DNA from: Bifidobacterium sp. ESL0704
Lineage (GTDB): Bacteria > Actinomycetota > Actinomycetes > Actinomycetales > Bifidobacteriaceae
DNA length: 64,000 bases
NCBI RefSeq assembly: GCF_029392075.1
Contig: NZ_CP113929.1
Location: 2,046,001-2,110,000, forward strand
Direction: 5' to 3'
Part shown: positions 25,988 through 35,097 of the stretch, piece by piece
Position numbering within the stretch: position 1 is the first letter of the stretch
Layout of the letters: each line of letters begins with the position of its first letter
Translations under genes and position numbers: made by a program
The notes under the pieces: model-generated
What the model was told of the DNA's origin: nothing
Database searches by the model: none
The model's input: only the letters and a program-made list of their open reading frames with translations

Positions 25988-27727
25988 GTGGTACAGGGAG
26001 TTGAGTCAGGTCATGTCCAACAGACCCCTGACACCGCCCAACCCGACGATAAGACCTTGAAAATCGACATGGATCCGGAAGCCCTTCCCTCAAATGGGCA
26101 CAAAAAGCGCACTGCTTCTTCAACTCCTCATCGCGCAGACGAATCGGCAGGCAACAGCTTCTTTGACGGCTCGTATTTTCTTTCGGACAGCACAGGCAAA
26201 TTCCATTCCAAAGCCACCGATGCCAACCATCAGCTACTGAGCTATTCCATTCCCAAATGGAGTCTCGCCTTCAACGCCACCCTTATCGTGCTCGACATCG
26301 TCGTGACGCTTTTGGCGACGGCGATGGTGCTGTTGTTCGATACCGGTGCTTATGCGAATTTACGCGGCTATGGCCGCGACCCGGAACGACTGAACGTATT
26401 TTTGGCGCTCATCTGTGTGGCATGGATCGCAAGCCTTGCTTCGCAGCAAATCTACCATCGCCACGCCATGGGCGAGGGCTACGAGCTTTACAGCAAGATC
26501 ATCAACGCAGCTTTGGTTGATTTCGTCATCATCTGCATGTTCAGCTATATCTTCAAGCTCAACATCCCGCGTTCCCTGACCATCTTCATACCGCTTTTCT
26601 CTTGCGTGCTGGAGCTGCTGGAACGTTGGATCATGCGTCGTTCCCTGCATCGGCATCGTCGTAAAAACACGTTTATGTATGACACCGTGATCGTGGGGTC
26701 GCCTGAAGGAATCCGCAAGGTCATGGCGCAGCTGAAGAAAAACCCCGGGATGGGGTACAAACCCATCGCGGTCTGCCCTGTGGTCTCCGTCTCCAATAGC
26801 GTCAAGAACCAGAATTCGCCGGACGCCCAGCAACTCGTTTCGGTGCCGTTCAGCGCTGTCTATCCGGAGGAAAAAGGCCTGCGGATATTGCCGATGGATT
26901 CTCACTTGCCGCAAAAGGCGAAGGAACTCGGCTCTCAGGCGATCCTCATCGCCGATGTCATGTCCCGATATTCCGAGACGATGCGCACCTTCTCACTGGC
27001 CGTGGAGTCCATGGGCATCGAGCTGGCATTCATGGCCAATGTCGCCGATATCGCCTCCTCCCAACTCCACGTGCGCAGCAACCCTTCGATGCCGATGCTT
27101 ACGGCCCGCCTACCGCAGTATTCCACACTGACCAGAGTGCTCAAACGCGTCTTCGACATCGTCGGATCCGCTTTCGCCATCATCATTTCCTCACCGGTAA
27201 TGGCTTTTGTCGCTTTTCGTGTCAAGGCTCAGGACGGTGGTCCCGCGATATATTCCCAACAACGCATCGGGCTCTACGGCAAGCCCTTCACGCTCTATAA
27301 GTTCCGTTCGATGCGCGTGAACGCTGACCAATACGACGAAGCGGTGGCCGAAGAAACCGGCAACGCGCACGGCATTCTCTTCAAGGCCGAAGACGATCCG
27401 CGCATCACCACATTCGGTCATTTCATCCGTAAGACCTCACTCGACGAATTCCCGCAGTTCTTCAATGTATTCAAAGGCGATATGAGCCTCGTCGGCCCGC
27501 GTCCGCAGCAGCAGTACGAAGTGGACCAATACGGCTCGCTCTATTCCGCTCGTCTCCTGGTCAAACCCGGTGTCACCGGGCCCTGGCAGATTTCCGGACG
27601 CAACGAACTGAGCCAGGAGGAAAGCGAGCAGCTCGACATCTCCTATGTCGAGAACTGGTCGTTTACCGGCGACATCGCCATTTTGCTCAAAACCGTCATC
27701 GCCGTTTTCCGCGGTACCGGCGTATGA
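25988..27727 (+). CDS. Polyprenyl-phosphate sugar-phosphotransferase (priming enzyme)
   Basis: A 579-aa membrane enzyme that starts repeat-unit assembly by moving a hexose-1-phosphate (often galactose or glucose) to undecaprenyl phosphate. An 85-residue hydrophilic N-terminus is followed by about four helices (first near 93-117) and a central cytosolic CoA/NAD-binding-like region. The bacterial sugar transferase domain starts at about residue 378: [38 protein letters not shown], and [10 protein letters not shown]. The catalytic Asp-Glu pair is kept. The start is GTG 25988 behind AAAAGGG. The spacer 25733-25987 holds two divergent promoters; I see no reliable boxes. Confidence 0.93.
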   Translation: MVQGVESGHVQQTPDTAQPDDKTLKIDMDPEALPSNGHKKRTASSTPHRADESAGNSFFDGSYFLSDSTGKFHSKATDANHQLLSYSIPKWSLAFNATLIVLDIVVTLLATAMVLLFDTGAYANLRGYGRDPERLNVFLALICVAWIASLASQQIYHRHAMGEGYELYSKIINAALVDFVIICMFSYIFKLNIPRSLTIFIPLFSCVLELLERWIMRRSLHRHRRKNTFMYDTVIVGSPEGIRKVMAQLKKNPGMGYKPIAVCPVVSVSNSVKNQNSPDAQQLVSVPFSAVYPEEKGLRILPMDSHLPQKAKELGSQAILIADVMSRYSETMRTFSLAVESMGIELAFMANVADIASSQLHVRSNPSMPMLTARLPQYSTLTRVLKRVFDIVGSAFAIIISSPVMAFVAFRVKAQDGGPAIYSQQRIGLYGKPFTLYKFRSMRVNADQYDEAVAEETGNAHGILFKAEDDPRITTFGHFIRKTSLDEFPQFFNVFKGDMSLVGPRPQQQYEVDQYGSLYSARLLVKPGVTGPWQISGRNELSQEESEQLDISYVENWSFTGDIAILLKTVIAVFRGTGV

Positions 27728-27826
27728 TTCTGCGCCGTACGATTTCTACGTAGCTCGGGACTTCCCCAGGCCCCGTTGCTGTCTCCGGCGCTTTTCCTCC
27801 ATTCCGATTTCGCGTTCCCGTTCCCG

Positions 27827-27973
27827 GCCTCCTCGCCTCCCGTGCCCGGTCCCTCGCCTTCCCGTTGCGGTCCCTCGCCTTCCCGTTGCAGTCCCTCACC
27901 TTCTGCTCCCGCCCCCTCGCCTTCCGTTCCCGGTCCCTCGCCTTCCGTTCCCGGCCCCATCGCCTTCCGTCTT
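27827..27973. repeat. 21-bp tandem repeat array
   Basis: Within the spacer 27728-28166, units of the type GGTCCCTCGCCTTCC(C/G)TT(G/C)C repeat every 21 bp from 27848 (27848, 27869, 27890, 27911, 27932, 27953), with a degraded unit before them. The period equals two helical turns and seven codons, so frames stay open on the minus strand without evidence of a gene. After the array nothing is seen until the short open frame at 28110. Confidence 0.9.
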
Positions 27974-28109
27974 GCGTGACGAAACGCGCCTGCTCCACCA
28001 TCCGGAAGGGGGTGTAATCTAAACCAAGTTGATTCAGACGGAACCGAAGCACGTTCTTCACTGGCACCGTCGTTATGGAACCTTTCATCGATAGATATAG
28101 TGGATATAT

Positions 28110-28157
28110 ATGCGGGTAGAAATAAAGAACAACATCGTCATCGTGGGCAAGGAGTGA
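28110..28157 (+). CDS. Possible 15-residue leader peptide before the exporter gene
   Basis: ATG 28110 opens a frame for MRVEIKNNIVIVGKE ending at TGA 28155-28157, ten bases before the GTG start of the exporter. Its last codons contain the exporter's ribosome site (AAGGAG at 28149). TATAGT at about 28095 could be a -10 box that would place transcription start near the ATG, which would make the peptide leaderless. It may equally be chance. Confidence 0.25.
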   Translation: MRVEIKNNIVIVGKE

Positions 28158-28166
28158 TCGATCGTC

Positions 28167-30011
28167 GTGCAGCCATCAACTAAGACTCCTGTAGAGCCAT
28201 CCCGGAAATCGGCCAAGACTTCGAAACCATCCTTGTCGAAAGCCCTCACCAAAGAGGAATCCTATATCGACGGACACCTGAGCCACGCGGCTTTCATCTC
28301 CATCGCCATCCTCACCTTCATCACCTTCGTCGGCAACTTCACCCAGCTGCAGCTGAGCGCGGCATTGCCGACCATCGTCTCCGAGTTCCACATCAACGTG
28401 ACCACCGGGCAGTGGCTGACCTCCGTCATCCAGCTGGTGCAGGGCGTCATGGTGCCGCTGACCGCCTACCTCACCCGCCGTTTCTCCACGCGTCAGATCG
28501 TCATCACCTCGATGGTCGTCTTCACGATCGGCTCGGTGCTGGCCTGGTTCGGCCCCACCTTCGTCGTCGTGCTCGCCGGCCGTACGCTCGAGGCCATCGG
28601 CTCCGGGGTGATGTGGCCCGTCTTGCAGATCATCGTTTTCACCGTCTATCCCATGTCCAAACGTGGCGTGGCCATGGGCACGGTAGGCGTGGCCATGAGC
28701 GTCGCACCTGCCATCGGCCCGACGTTCGGCGGCTGGCAGACCGATGCCAGCGGCTGGCGCTCCATCTTCGTCTCGCTGACCATCGTGGGCGCCATCGCCT
28801 TGGTGCTCGCCATTTTCGGCCTGCATAACTTCGGCGAGAACGACGATGACGCAAAAGCCGACTTCTTCTCGGTATGCCTGTCGATCATCGGCTTCGGCGG
28901 TCTGCTCTTCGGCTTCACCAATATCGAAACCTACGCATTCACCAATCCTCTGGTCTGGTTGCCGATGGCCGTGGGCCTGGTCGGCATCGTCTGGTTCGTC
29001 ACCCGCCAGCTCAAGGGCGCCAAGCGCTACAAGAAGGAAATCAACGCGGCTATAAGCGACCTCGAAAGCTGCGAGCTTCAAGCTCTCAAGCAAAACGCGA
29101 CAGAGGCTGCTGCACAAGTCGGCGGCAATTCGTCCTGCCCAACAAGCATCGAGGCCGTGCACGCCCTGATCAAGCGAGTCGCCGACAATCCGGATAACGC
29201 GAACAAGTTCAAGAAGCATTTCTCCAATTCCAAGAGCCGTTCAATCATCGACCGCATCAAGAAGATCCAGCCGCCGCTGCTCGATCTGACGGTGCTCAAG
29301 AACCACAGCTTCATGATGGGCACCATCACCGCGGCCATGAGCTTCTTCGCTTTCAGCTCCATCACCGTCATCATCCCGCTGTTCATCCAGAACGACCGTG
29401 GCTATTCGGCCACCATCTCCGGACTCGTGATGTTGCCCGGTGCCATCGGCCAGTGCATCGCGCAGTTCTTCGGCGGCCGCTTCCTCGACAAGTACGGCGC
29501 TCGCCCGGTGGCATTGGCCGGCACGACCATCCTCATGATCGGCACCATCATGATGAGTTTCATCAGCACCGGTATCCCAATCTGGTGGGTCTCGATCTGC
29601 CAGTTCATCCGCCAGATCGGCATGGGCTTCGTGCTGATGCCGGTGACCACCTGGTCCCTCAACTGTCTGGAAGTCCGTTCGATGTCCGCCGGATCGGCCG
29701 TCACCAACACGGTGCGACAGATATCCGGAGCCATCGGCGCACCGGTACTGGTCATCCTCATGGAGGAGTTCACCAAGATCAGGCAGCACTCAATGGGATC
29801 CGGTCACCAGGCCGCGGTTCTTGCAAACATCTATGGCATCAGGATGTCGCTTATCATCAGCTCAGTAATCGCGTTCGGCATGGTAATGATCGTGTTCTTC
29901 GGCGTCAAAGGTCAGGGTGCCGGATCGGCTCGGGACCTCGCCAACCGCACGCTGCGCCACGTCCATGTGCCCCACGTTCCACACGTCCCGCATATTCACC
30001 CGGGCAAGTAA
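28167..30011 (+). CDS. DHA2-family major-facilitator exporter
   Basis: A 614-aa membrane transporter of the 14-helix DHA2 (drug:H+ antiporter) type. Seen: QLSAALPTIVSEFHINVTTG, the motif-A-like RRFSTRQI, LAGRTLEAIGSGVMWPVLQI and the motif-C-like APAIGPTFGGW. A polar, mostly helical cytosolic insertion at about 280-372 splits the helices and is longer than usual. The last 17 residues are VHVPHVPHVPHIHP-like, rich in His, which is odd for the family. GTG 28167 follows AAGGAG. Substrate unknown; multidrug or cell-surface metabolite export is possible. Confidence 0.9.
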   Translation: MQPSTKTPVEPSRKSAKTSKPSLSKALTKEESYIDGHLSHAAFISIAILTFITFVGNFTQLQLSAALPTIVSEFHINVTTGQWLTSVIQLVQGVMVPLTAYLTRRFSTRQIVITSMVVFTIGSVLAWFGPTFVVVLAGRTLEAIGSGVMWPVLQIIVFTVYPMSKRGVAMGTVGVAMSVAPAIGPTFGGWQTDASGWRSIFVSLTIVGAIALVLAIFGLHNFGENDDDAKADFFSVCLSIIGFGGLLFGFTNIETYAFTNPLVWLPMAVGLVGIVWFVTRQLKGAKRYKKEINAAISDLESCELQALKQNATEAAAQVGGNSSCPTSIEAVHALIKRVADNPDNANKFKKHFSNSKSRSIIDRIKKIQPPLLDLTVLKNHSFMMGTITAAMSFFAFSSITVIIPLFIQNDRGYSATISGLVMLPGAIGQCIAQFFGGRFLDKYGARPVALAGTTILMIGTIMMSFISTGIPIWWVSICQFIRQIGMGFVLMPVTTWSLNCLEVRSMSAGSAVTNTVRQISGAIGAPVLVILMEEFTKIRQHSMGSGHQAAVLANIYGIRMSLIISSVIAFGMVMIVFFGVKGQGAGSARDLANRTLRHVHVPHVPHVPHIHPGK

Positions 30012-30049
30012 GCCTGATACTGTTCGGCAAGCTACGCTTGCCCCCCCCG

Positions 30050-30098
30050 AATGCTGACGCACGTCTTCAACAAGCAAGGTTCGCGCGTCAGCATTTTT
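30050..30098 (+). terminator. Intrinsic terminator after the DHA2 exporter
   Basis: AATGCTGACGC (30050-30060) pairs with GCGTCAGCATT (30085-30095) and is followed by TTT. A run of eight C residues (30041-30048) lies just before it. Confidence 0.85.
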
Positions 30099-30161
30099 CA
30101 TTTCACCGTCTACCAGACTGCGCCCCCGTGGCTTATCGGCGTTCTCGATGTTCAAGTTTGC

Positions 30162-30432
30162 ATATCGGACACCTCTCATTCTTATATCGGACAACTCTCA
30201 TTCTTTTCCTTTCTCCTCGGTTTCTTTTGTTCCCAGTTCCTTTTGTTCCCAGTTCCTTTTGTTCCCAGTTCCTTTTGTTCCCAGTTCCTTTTCTCGTTTG
30301 GCTATTGGGAATCTCCGACATAGCTCCCCATCATTTTCACGGTTTTCATGGTTTTCATGGTTTTCATGGTTTTCATGGTTTTCACGGTTTTCACGGTTTT
30401 CACGGTTTTCATGGTTTTCATGGTTTTCTTAG
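30162..30432. repeat. Three successive tandem arrays with 22-, 16- and 9-bp units
   Basis: In the convergent spacer 30012-30508: TATCGGACA(A/C)CTCTCATTCTT occurs twice, 22 bp apart (30163, 30185). TTTTGTTCCCAGTTCC occurs four times without gaps (30225-30288). TTTTCA(T/C)GG occurs about ten times at 30334-30423, with a decaying copy after. No gene is seen; the rest of the spacer up to 30508 is unremarkable. Confidence 0.92.
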
Positions 30433-30508
30433 TTCCCATAGTTTCCGCACATGTCCGACGTTATGTTGAATCCTCTGCCGAATCTCGTGAGCCAACCGGC
30501 TTACACCT

Positions 30509-31327
30509 TCAGCGTTTCGGGATTTCCTGCGCGGGACAGGTCCGCAACACCTTGGAGATGGCCCGTTTTTCGGCAGTGGTGACGCTGAGACCGTATTTTC
30601 GCTTAACCCCGACCTGACGGGCGACATAGGTACAGCGGAACTTGCGATTCGACGGCAACCAGTAGGCAGCGGATGCCGATCCTTTCTGCTGGTTGGCAGG
30701 ACCGTCGACGGCCAGCAGATTATAGGCATCGTTGCCATATCGCTGTTTTGTGGCCGCATCCCACTTGCTCGCCCCCGACTGCCACGCGTTCTCCAAGGCG
30801 ACCACGTGGTCGATCTGCACAGCCGCGCTCGTATGCTTTCCACGTATGAAACGGACGGATTTGCCGGTATACGGTTCCTGCAAGACTCCGGTTTTGACCT
30901 GGCAGGCACTTGGCCTCTTGTACCTCACCCCGGTCATGTCCCTTTTGAGAATGTCGTCGCGGATGGTGCAGCCGTCACCGTCATCATCGGTGGTGTTGTA
31001 TCCGAACGAATTCCTGTCGTAACCACGCGTGCTGGGGTGATCATCCACAGGTAGCGTCGCCAACGCCTGCGCCACCGGCCCCGTAGCGACGTACTGACCC
31101 GTTATCTGCGCCAGTGGCGTGCTCACCCTAGGCAGCACGAGCCCGAAGCCGACGCCGATAAGGCAGGCAGCCAACAGCAACACCAGGAATCTCGTCAGCA
31201 GACTGTCTCGATTGATCCATCGCCGTCGAAAATGGTCGTTACGACCCCTTCTGCCACGTCGAACAGTCCGATGGCCGTAGCTGTCGGGCATCGGCTGGAA
31301 CACCCCTCCAACATGCCAAATCATCAT
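30509..31327 (-). CDS. Membrane-anchored HNH-family nuclease (DUF1524-like)
   Basis: A 272-aa protein with one N-terminal membrane helix (LLTRFLVLLLAACLIGVGFG) and an extracellular domain of the actinobacterial HNH/DUF1524 kind. The motifs are DGDGCTIRDDIL, VQIDHVVALENAWQSGA with the catalytic Asp-His, then a NLLAVDGPANQQKG stretch and WLPSNRKFRC. A role as a surface or secreted DNase, for nutrient gain or defence, is known for similar proteins and inferred here. ATG 31327 is used because GGGAAGGAG precedes it; GTG 31369 is possible but poor. The spacer 31328-31637 contains the rplA terminator, a small AT-rich palindrome near 31456-31471, and nothing else. Confidence 0.85.
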   Translation of the reverse strand: MMIWHVGGVFQPMPDSYGHRTVRRGRRGRNDHFRRRWINRDSLLTRFLVLLLAACLIGVGFGLVLPRVSTPLAQITGQYVATGPVAQALATLPVDDHPSTRGYDRNSFGYNTTDDDGDGCTIRDDILKRDMTGVRYKRPSACQVKTGVLQEPYTGKSVRFIRGKHTSAAVQIDHVVALENAWQSGASKWDAATKQRYGNDAYNLLAVDGPANQQKGSASAAYWLPSNRKFRCTYVARQVGVKRKYGLSVTTAEKRAISKVLRTCPAQEIPKR

Positions 31328-31564
31328 TCTTCGCCAGACTCCTTCCCGATTTGCTCCTGCAGTCGACACACAACGTAATACTCATGCCATCGATGATTCA
31401 GGAATAGAGGAAAACGGAAGAGAAAGCAAGAGCCGAAGGCCACTTTGCCCAAAAAATCAAGATTTCTTGATATTCCGTTTCAATGAAAAGGAACGAGAAA
31501 AAACAATAAAAAGGAAACGGGCTAAAACGTGCTCAACGCACAAAGGCACGCATACACAAAAACA

Positions 31565-31602
31565 AAGTTGCCCGATACCTCTTTCGAAGTATCGGGCAAC
31601 TT
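31565..31602 (-). terminator. Intrinsic terminator of rplK-rplA
   Basis: AAGTTGCCCGATAC (31565-31578) and GTATCGGGCAACTT (31589-31602) pair perfectly over 14 bp. On the minus strand the hairpin is followed by TTTGTTTTTGTG, a good T-tract. It lies 35 bp after the rplA stop codon. Confidence 0.95.
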
Positions 31603-31637
31603 ATTGATTCAACTACGCTTTATGCGCTTTTCACACT

Positions 31638-32333
31638 TCAGGAAAGCGGAGCGAGGTCCAGCGGAACGCCGGGGCCCATCGTCGAGGTGAGTGTCGCCTT
31701 GGAGATGTAGCGGCCCTTCACGGTGGAAGGACGCAGACGCTTGATCTCTGCGGCCACAGCCTGGAAGTTCTCTTCCAGAGCCTTCTGATCGAAGGACTTC
31801 TTGCCGATGATGAACGACAGATTGCCATTCTTGTCGACGCGGAACTCGATCTTGCCGCCCTTGATGTCCTTGACAGCCTTGGCCACATCCATGGTCACGG
31901 TGCCGGTCTTCGGGTTCGGCATGAGGCCACGGGGGCCGAGCACGCGGCCCAAACGGCCGACCTTGCCCATCATGTCGGGGGTTGCGACCACGGCATCGAA
32001 GTCGAGGAAGCCGCCCTGCACCTTGGCGACCATGTCGTCGTCACCGACCATGTCGGCTCCGGCTTCGGCTGCTTCGGTGGCCTTCGGGCCACGTGCGAAC
32101 ACGAGGACCGTTGCGGTCTTGCCGGTGCCGTTCGGGAGGTTGACCACGCCACGGACCAGCTGGTCCGCCTTGCGAGGGTCGACGCCCAGGCGATAGGTGG
32201 CTTCGATGGTCTCATCGAAACCGCGTGCAGGCATGCTCTTCAGCAGAGCGATTGCCTCGGAAGCGGTGTACAGATTGCTGCCGTCGACCTTTTCGGCCGA
32301 TTCACGATATTTCTTGGAATGTTTGTTAGCCAT
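31638..32333 (-). CDS. rplA: 50S ribosomal protein L1
   Basis: A 231-aa L1 protein of the ribosome stalk base, which also acts as a translational repressor in many bacteria. Family segments: [51 protein letters not shown], and [20 protein letters not shown]. Full length. It starts 13 bp after rplK stops, in the conserved rplK-rplA operon. Confidence 0.99.
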   Translation of the reverse strand: MANKHSKKYRESAEKVDGSNLYTASEAIALLKSMPARGFDETIEATYRLGVDPRKADQLVRGVVNLPNGTGKTATVLVFARGPKATEAAEAGADMVGDDDMVAKVQGGFLDFDAVVATPDMMGKVGRLGRVLGPRGLMPNPKTGTVTMDVAKAVKDIKGGKIEFRVDKNGNLSFIIGKKSFDQKALEENFQAVAAEIKRLRPSTVKGRYISKATLTSTMGPGVPLDLAPLS

Positions 32334-32346
32334 CTGTTTGCCTCCC

Positions 32347-32775
32347 TCAGCCTTCGACCGTGATGCCCATCGAACGGGCGGTGCCCGCGATGATCTTCAT
32401 TCCGGCCTCGACGTCACGAGCGGACAGATCGGCCATCTTGGTCTCGGCGATCTCACGGACCTGTGCCGAGGTGACAGTTCCGACCTTGTGGGTCAGCGGG
32501 TTGTCGGTGCCCTTCTTCAAACCAGCGGCCTTGAGCAGAAGTGCTGCGGCCGGCGGGGTCTTCAGAACGTAATCGAACGAGCGATCCTCGTAGACGGTGA
32601 TTTCGACAGGAACAACCTGTCCCATCTTGTCTTTCGTCGCTTCGTTGTAGGACTTGCAGAAGTCCATGATGTTGACGCCATGCGAACCGAGAGCAGGACC
32701 GAGCGGCGGCGCAGGATTGGCCTTGCCGGCCTCAATCTGCAGCTTGATCAGCGCAGTGACCTTTTTTCCAGCCAT
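32347..32775 (-). CDS. rplK: 50S ribosomal protein L11
   Basis: A 142-aa L11, part of the GTPase-associated centre that is the site for stringent-response sensing. Segments: [20 protein letters not shown], then [17 protein letters not shown], and the C-terminal RNA-binding domain ending in [12 protein letters not shown]. Full length. It is preceded by AAAGGAG. Downstream rplA is co-transcribed. The 572-bp spacer to nusG (32776-33347) contains palindromic repeats and the nusG terminator, so rplK-rplA has its own promoter here. Confidence 0.99.
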
Positions 32776-33059
32776 AGAAATGGCTCCTTTTCATTGTCCG
32801 TGCGGTACTTACGGTCGCCCACGACACCTTTGGACATATCCGGTCTTGTCTTGTTTACGCTTGTTGCCATCTTGCGACAGGCAACGAAACAAGCCCAAGA
32901 AAACCTCGGTATATCAAGTGTCACGGGTCTCCTCCCGCAACTGATATTGCTTCTGCTGTGCTAGCGGGTCTCCCCTCCAGACACAAGCCTTCTTATTATC
33001 CCAGCCAATCAAGACAAAGCGTATAGCTACGCTTCCCGCCTACACCCTCAACTGCTTAC

Positions 33060-33205
33060 ACCACAAATAAGCCACTGACTGGTCATTGGTGGCTCTTTTC
33101 TGTCGCTATTGATAAACGGCGCCATCAATAAGCCGCTAGCCGCTCGTCAGTGGCTCAATTATGGCGCGATATATCAGTAGCTCCGTAATTGAGCCACTGG
33201 GCATC
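33060..33205. repeat. 61-bp-period palindromic repeats between nusG and rplK
   Basis: The phase word AGCC(A/G)CT recurs at about 33070, 33131 and 33192, a period of 61 bp. Between copies the sequence forms inverted repeats: GGCGCCATCAATAAGCC (about 33119-33135) against GGCTCAATTATGGCGC (about 33152-33167). The unit resembles that at 36.44-36.55 kb. No gene is seen from 32776 to 33347. Confidence 0.85.
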
Positions 33206-33285
33206 TAGCATCGCTTCGCTCTTACATCATCGGAAGCTTCATATCCACGGACGGATCCCAATGCTCCAGATACGCCCAATACAAC

Positions 33286-33315
33286 GATGCCGCAGATCTT
33301 GCGACCTGCGGCATC
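33286..33315 (-). terminator. Terminator of secE-nusG
   Basis: GATGCCGCAG (33286-33295) pairs perfectly with CTGCGGCATC (33306-33315). On the minus strand GTTGTATTG follows. It lies 33 bp after the nusG stop codon. Confidence 0.8.
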
Positions 33316-33347
33316 ATACTTAACCTTAACAACTCAACGAATCGAAA

Positions 33348-34250
33348 TCAGACAATCTTCTCGACTTGGCTGAAACCGAGCTCGACCGGCGTGTCACGGC
33401 CGAAGATGGAAACCAGCACGGTGAGCTTCTGCGTAGTGGGCTCGACGTCGGAAACCGCACCGGCCATCGTGGCGAATGGTCCGTCGATGACGGTGACCTG
33501 ATCGCCGACCTTGTAGGAGACTTCGACCGTACGCTTCTTGGCAGCGGCAGGCTTGTCGCCCGCCTCCTTGAGCGCCTCGGAAGCAATCATCGGGGCCATC
33601 ATCTTGACGACATCCTTGCGGCTCAACGGTGCAGGATCCTTGGTGGGTCCCACGAATCCGGTGACGCCTTCCGTCTCGCGGACGATACGGCGAGCGTTCT
33701 CGTCAGGCCACATGCGGATGAGCACATAACCGGGCACACGCACGCGGGTGACAACTTTCTTGCCTTTGTCAGTATGCTTCTCGACTTCTTCCATCGGCAC
33801 TTCGATCTGGAAGATCTGGTCTTCGAGACCGAAGCTCTGGATACGGGACTCGACGTTGGCCTTCACACGCTTTTCATAGCCTGAATAAGTATGAAGTACA
33901 TACCACTTTCCGTCCAGACCGCGCAAGCTCTTGGAGAATTCCTTGACAGCCTTGGCACCGGCATCGTCAGCATCCGCACTTCCAGCGTCAGCTGAAGCAT
34001 CTTCCGTTGTTTCTGCAGTAGTGCTATCGGTCGTTTCGGCCGCATCCGCAGTGTTTTCGGAATCCTCGGCAGAAGAGGAAGGAGTCTGCGCAGAATCTTC
34101 GGAGGCTGTATCGGTTGCGTCAGCGTTTTTGATACCTGCCACGGCATCTGCCGCAGCACTATCAGCGCTCTGCTCCTTAGCTGCAGCCTGATCGCCGTCC
34201 GGCAAATCAGGCAACGCATCCAAGCCCTCGAGATTTACTTCATTATCCAT
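33348..34250 (-). CDS. nusG: Transcription termination/antitermination factor NusG with long acidic N-terminus
   Basis: A 300-aa NusG that binds RNA polymerase and affects pausing, termination and coupling to ribosomes. The NGN domain starts near [30 protein letters not shown] follows; the KOW domain is [20 protein letters not shown], to [12 protein letters not shown]. coli NusG is 181 aa. The extra about 110 residues are an N-terminal Ala/Asp/Glu/Ser/Thr-rich acidic tail, a feature of actinobacterial NusG but long here. ATG 34250 has AAAGGTGA in front. It follows secE by 30 bp. Confidence 0.98.
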   Translation of the reverse strand: MDNEVNLEGLDALPDLPDGDQAAAKEQSADSAAADAVAGIKNADATDTASEDSAQTPSSSAEDSENTADAAETTDSTTAETTEDASADAGSADADDAGAKAVKEFSKSLRGLDGKWYVLHTYSGYEKRVKANVESRIQSFGLEDQIFQIEVPMEEVEKHTDKGKKVVTRVRVPGYVLIRMWPDENARRIVRETEGVTGFVGPTKDPAPLSRKDVVKMMAPMIASEALKEAGDKPAAAKKRTVEVSYKVGDQVTVIDGPFATMAGAVSDVEPTTQKLTVLVSIFGRDTPVELGFSQVEKIV

Positions 34251-34280
34251 GCTTTTAGTCACCTTTAAAATTGTCTACGC

Positions 34281-34508
34281 TCAGCCAAAGATCCAAAGAG
34301 TCAATTTGCCGAGACCGAAATCCATACCCGTGACGAGAGCCATCAGCAGCACCACAAAGATAAACACTGCAACCGACCAGCCGGCCAGCTCTTTGGCAGT
34401 AGGCGTGACAACCTTACGCAGCTCGTCGATAACCTGCTTGATGAACAAACCGATACGCATGAAAATGTTCGGCTTGACGCTCTCTTCAGACTCTTGTGCC
34501 TTCGCCAT
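34281..34508 (-). CDS. secE: Preprotein translocase subunit SecE
   Basis: A 75-aa single-span subunit of the SecYEG channel. It shows the conserved amphipathic helix FIKQVIDELRKVVTPTAKEL followed by the membrane helix WSVAVFIFVVLLMALVTGMD. Length and position before nusG are canonical. It begins 30 bp after the tRNA-Trp gene. Confidence 0.97.
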   Translation of the reverse strand: MAKAQESEESVKPNIFMRIGLFIKQVIDELRKVVTPTAKELAGWSVAVFIFVVLLMALVTGMDFGLGKLTLWIFG

Positions 34509-34537
34509 ATCCGTCCTTCGTTCGGCTTGTGATTACT

Positions 34538-34613
34538 TGGCAGGGAAGGCGGGACTCGAACCCACAACCTACGGTTTTGGAGACCGTTGCGCTACCAATT
34601 GCGCCACTTCCCT
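34538..34613 (-). tRNA. tRNA-Trp (anticodon CCA)
   Basis: Read on the minus strand, the acceptor arms AGGGAAG and CTTCCCT pair. The D arm is GCGCAATTGGTAGCGC, and the anticodon stem ACGGT/ACCGT encloses CTCCAAA with anticodon CCA. The T arm has GGTTCGAGTCC. Discriminator G is followed by encoded CCA (34540-34538). 76 nt including CCA. It is linked to secE-nusG, as usual in actinobacteria. Confidence 0.98.
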
Positions 34614-34796
34614 AGGTGAACTCTGTCTACGATACTCGAAGCACGAGACCACGTGGCATAAACCGCCGAAAAAACAGTGTAGCCTTTTTTCGTGGTTTCG
34701 TCCACTCCTCGTGTCGCAACGAATTCACGGCACCTCAGTATACAGAGGCTGCTCAATTACTGTTTGCGATAGTTGCCGGAAACTTCATAATCAAAT

Positions 34797-34975
34797 CCAC
34801 CAAAATCGGGGGTCTTGGTGCACCAAGCGCCCCTAAAATGGAAGAATCACCACCAAATCCCACAAAAACAAGCCACTTGGTGCACCAAGACCCCCAAAAA
34901 CGGAAGAATCACCACCAAATCCCACAAAAACAAGCCACTTGGTGCACCAAGACCCCCCAAAAACGGAAGAATCTT
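34797..34975. repeat. 62-bp repeats with the palindrome CTTGGTGCACCAAG
   Basis: The perfect 14-bp palindrome CTTGGTGCACCAAG occurs at 34815-34828, 34876-34889 and 34938-34951 (61 and 62 bp apart). Copies two and three are followed by ACCCCC and CAAAAACGGAAGAATC. The same palindrome with the same spacing recurs at about 44.2 kb. The spacer 34614-35097 has no gene; its first part, upstream of the tRNA, should hold the promoter. Confidence 0.93.
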
Positions 34976-35097
34976 GCGCAGATAAATCCGGGGCAGGAGG
35001 CTAAGCAGACCACGATAGGGTAATCAGCAAAGAGGGCCAACAGACAAAAAGACTCAGACCTTTCCGCTTCTCTCGTTCTTGCCCCAATCTATGGATT

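Noticed and set aside
27643..28088. Minus-strand frames with Gly-Glu-Arg-Lys repeats over the 21-bp array
   Set aside because: They follow from the repeat period (seven codons), lack ribosome sites and overlap the end of the priming transferase gene.
28176..29219. A 347-codon open frame opposite the DHA2 exporter
   Set aside because: It is antisense to a clear transporter gene and shows no domain.
30041..30048. Run of eight C residues as a phase-variation switch
   Set aside because: It lies after the stop codon of the exporter and before its terminator, so slippage would not change any protein.
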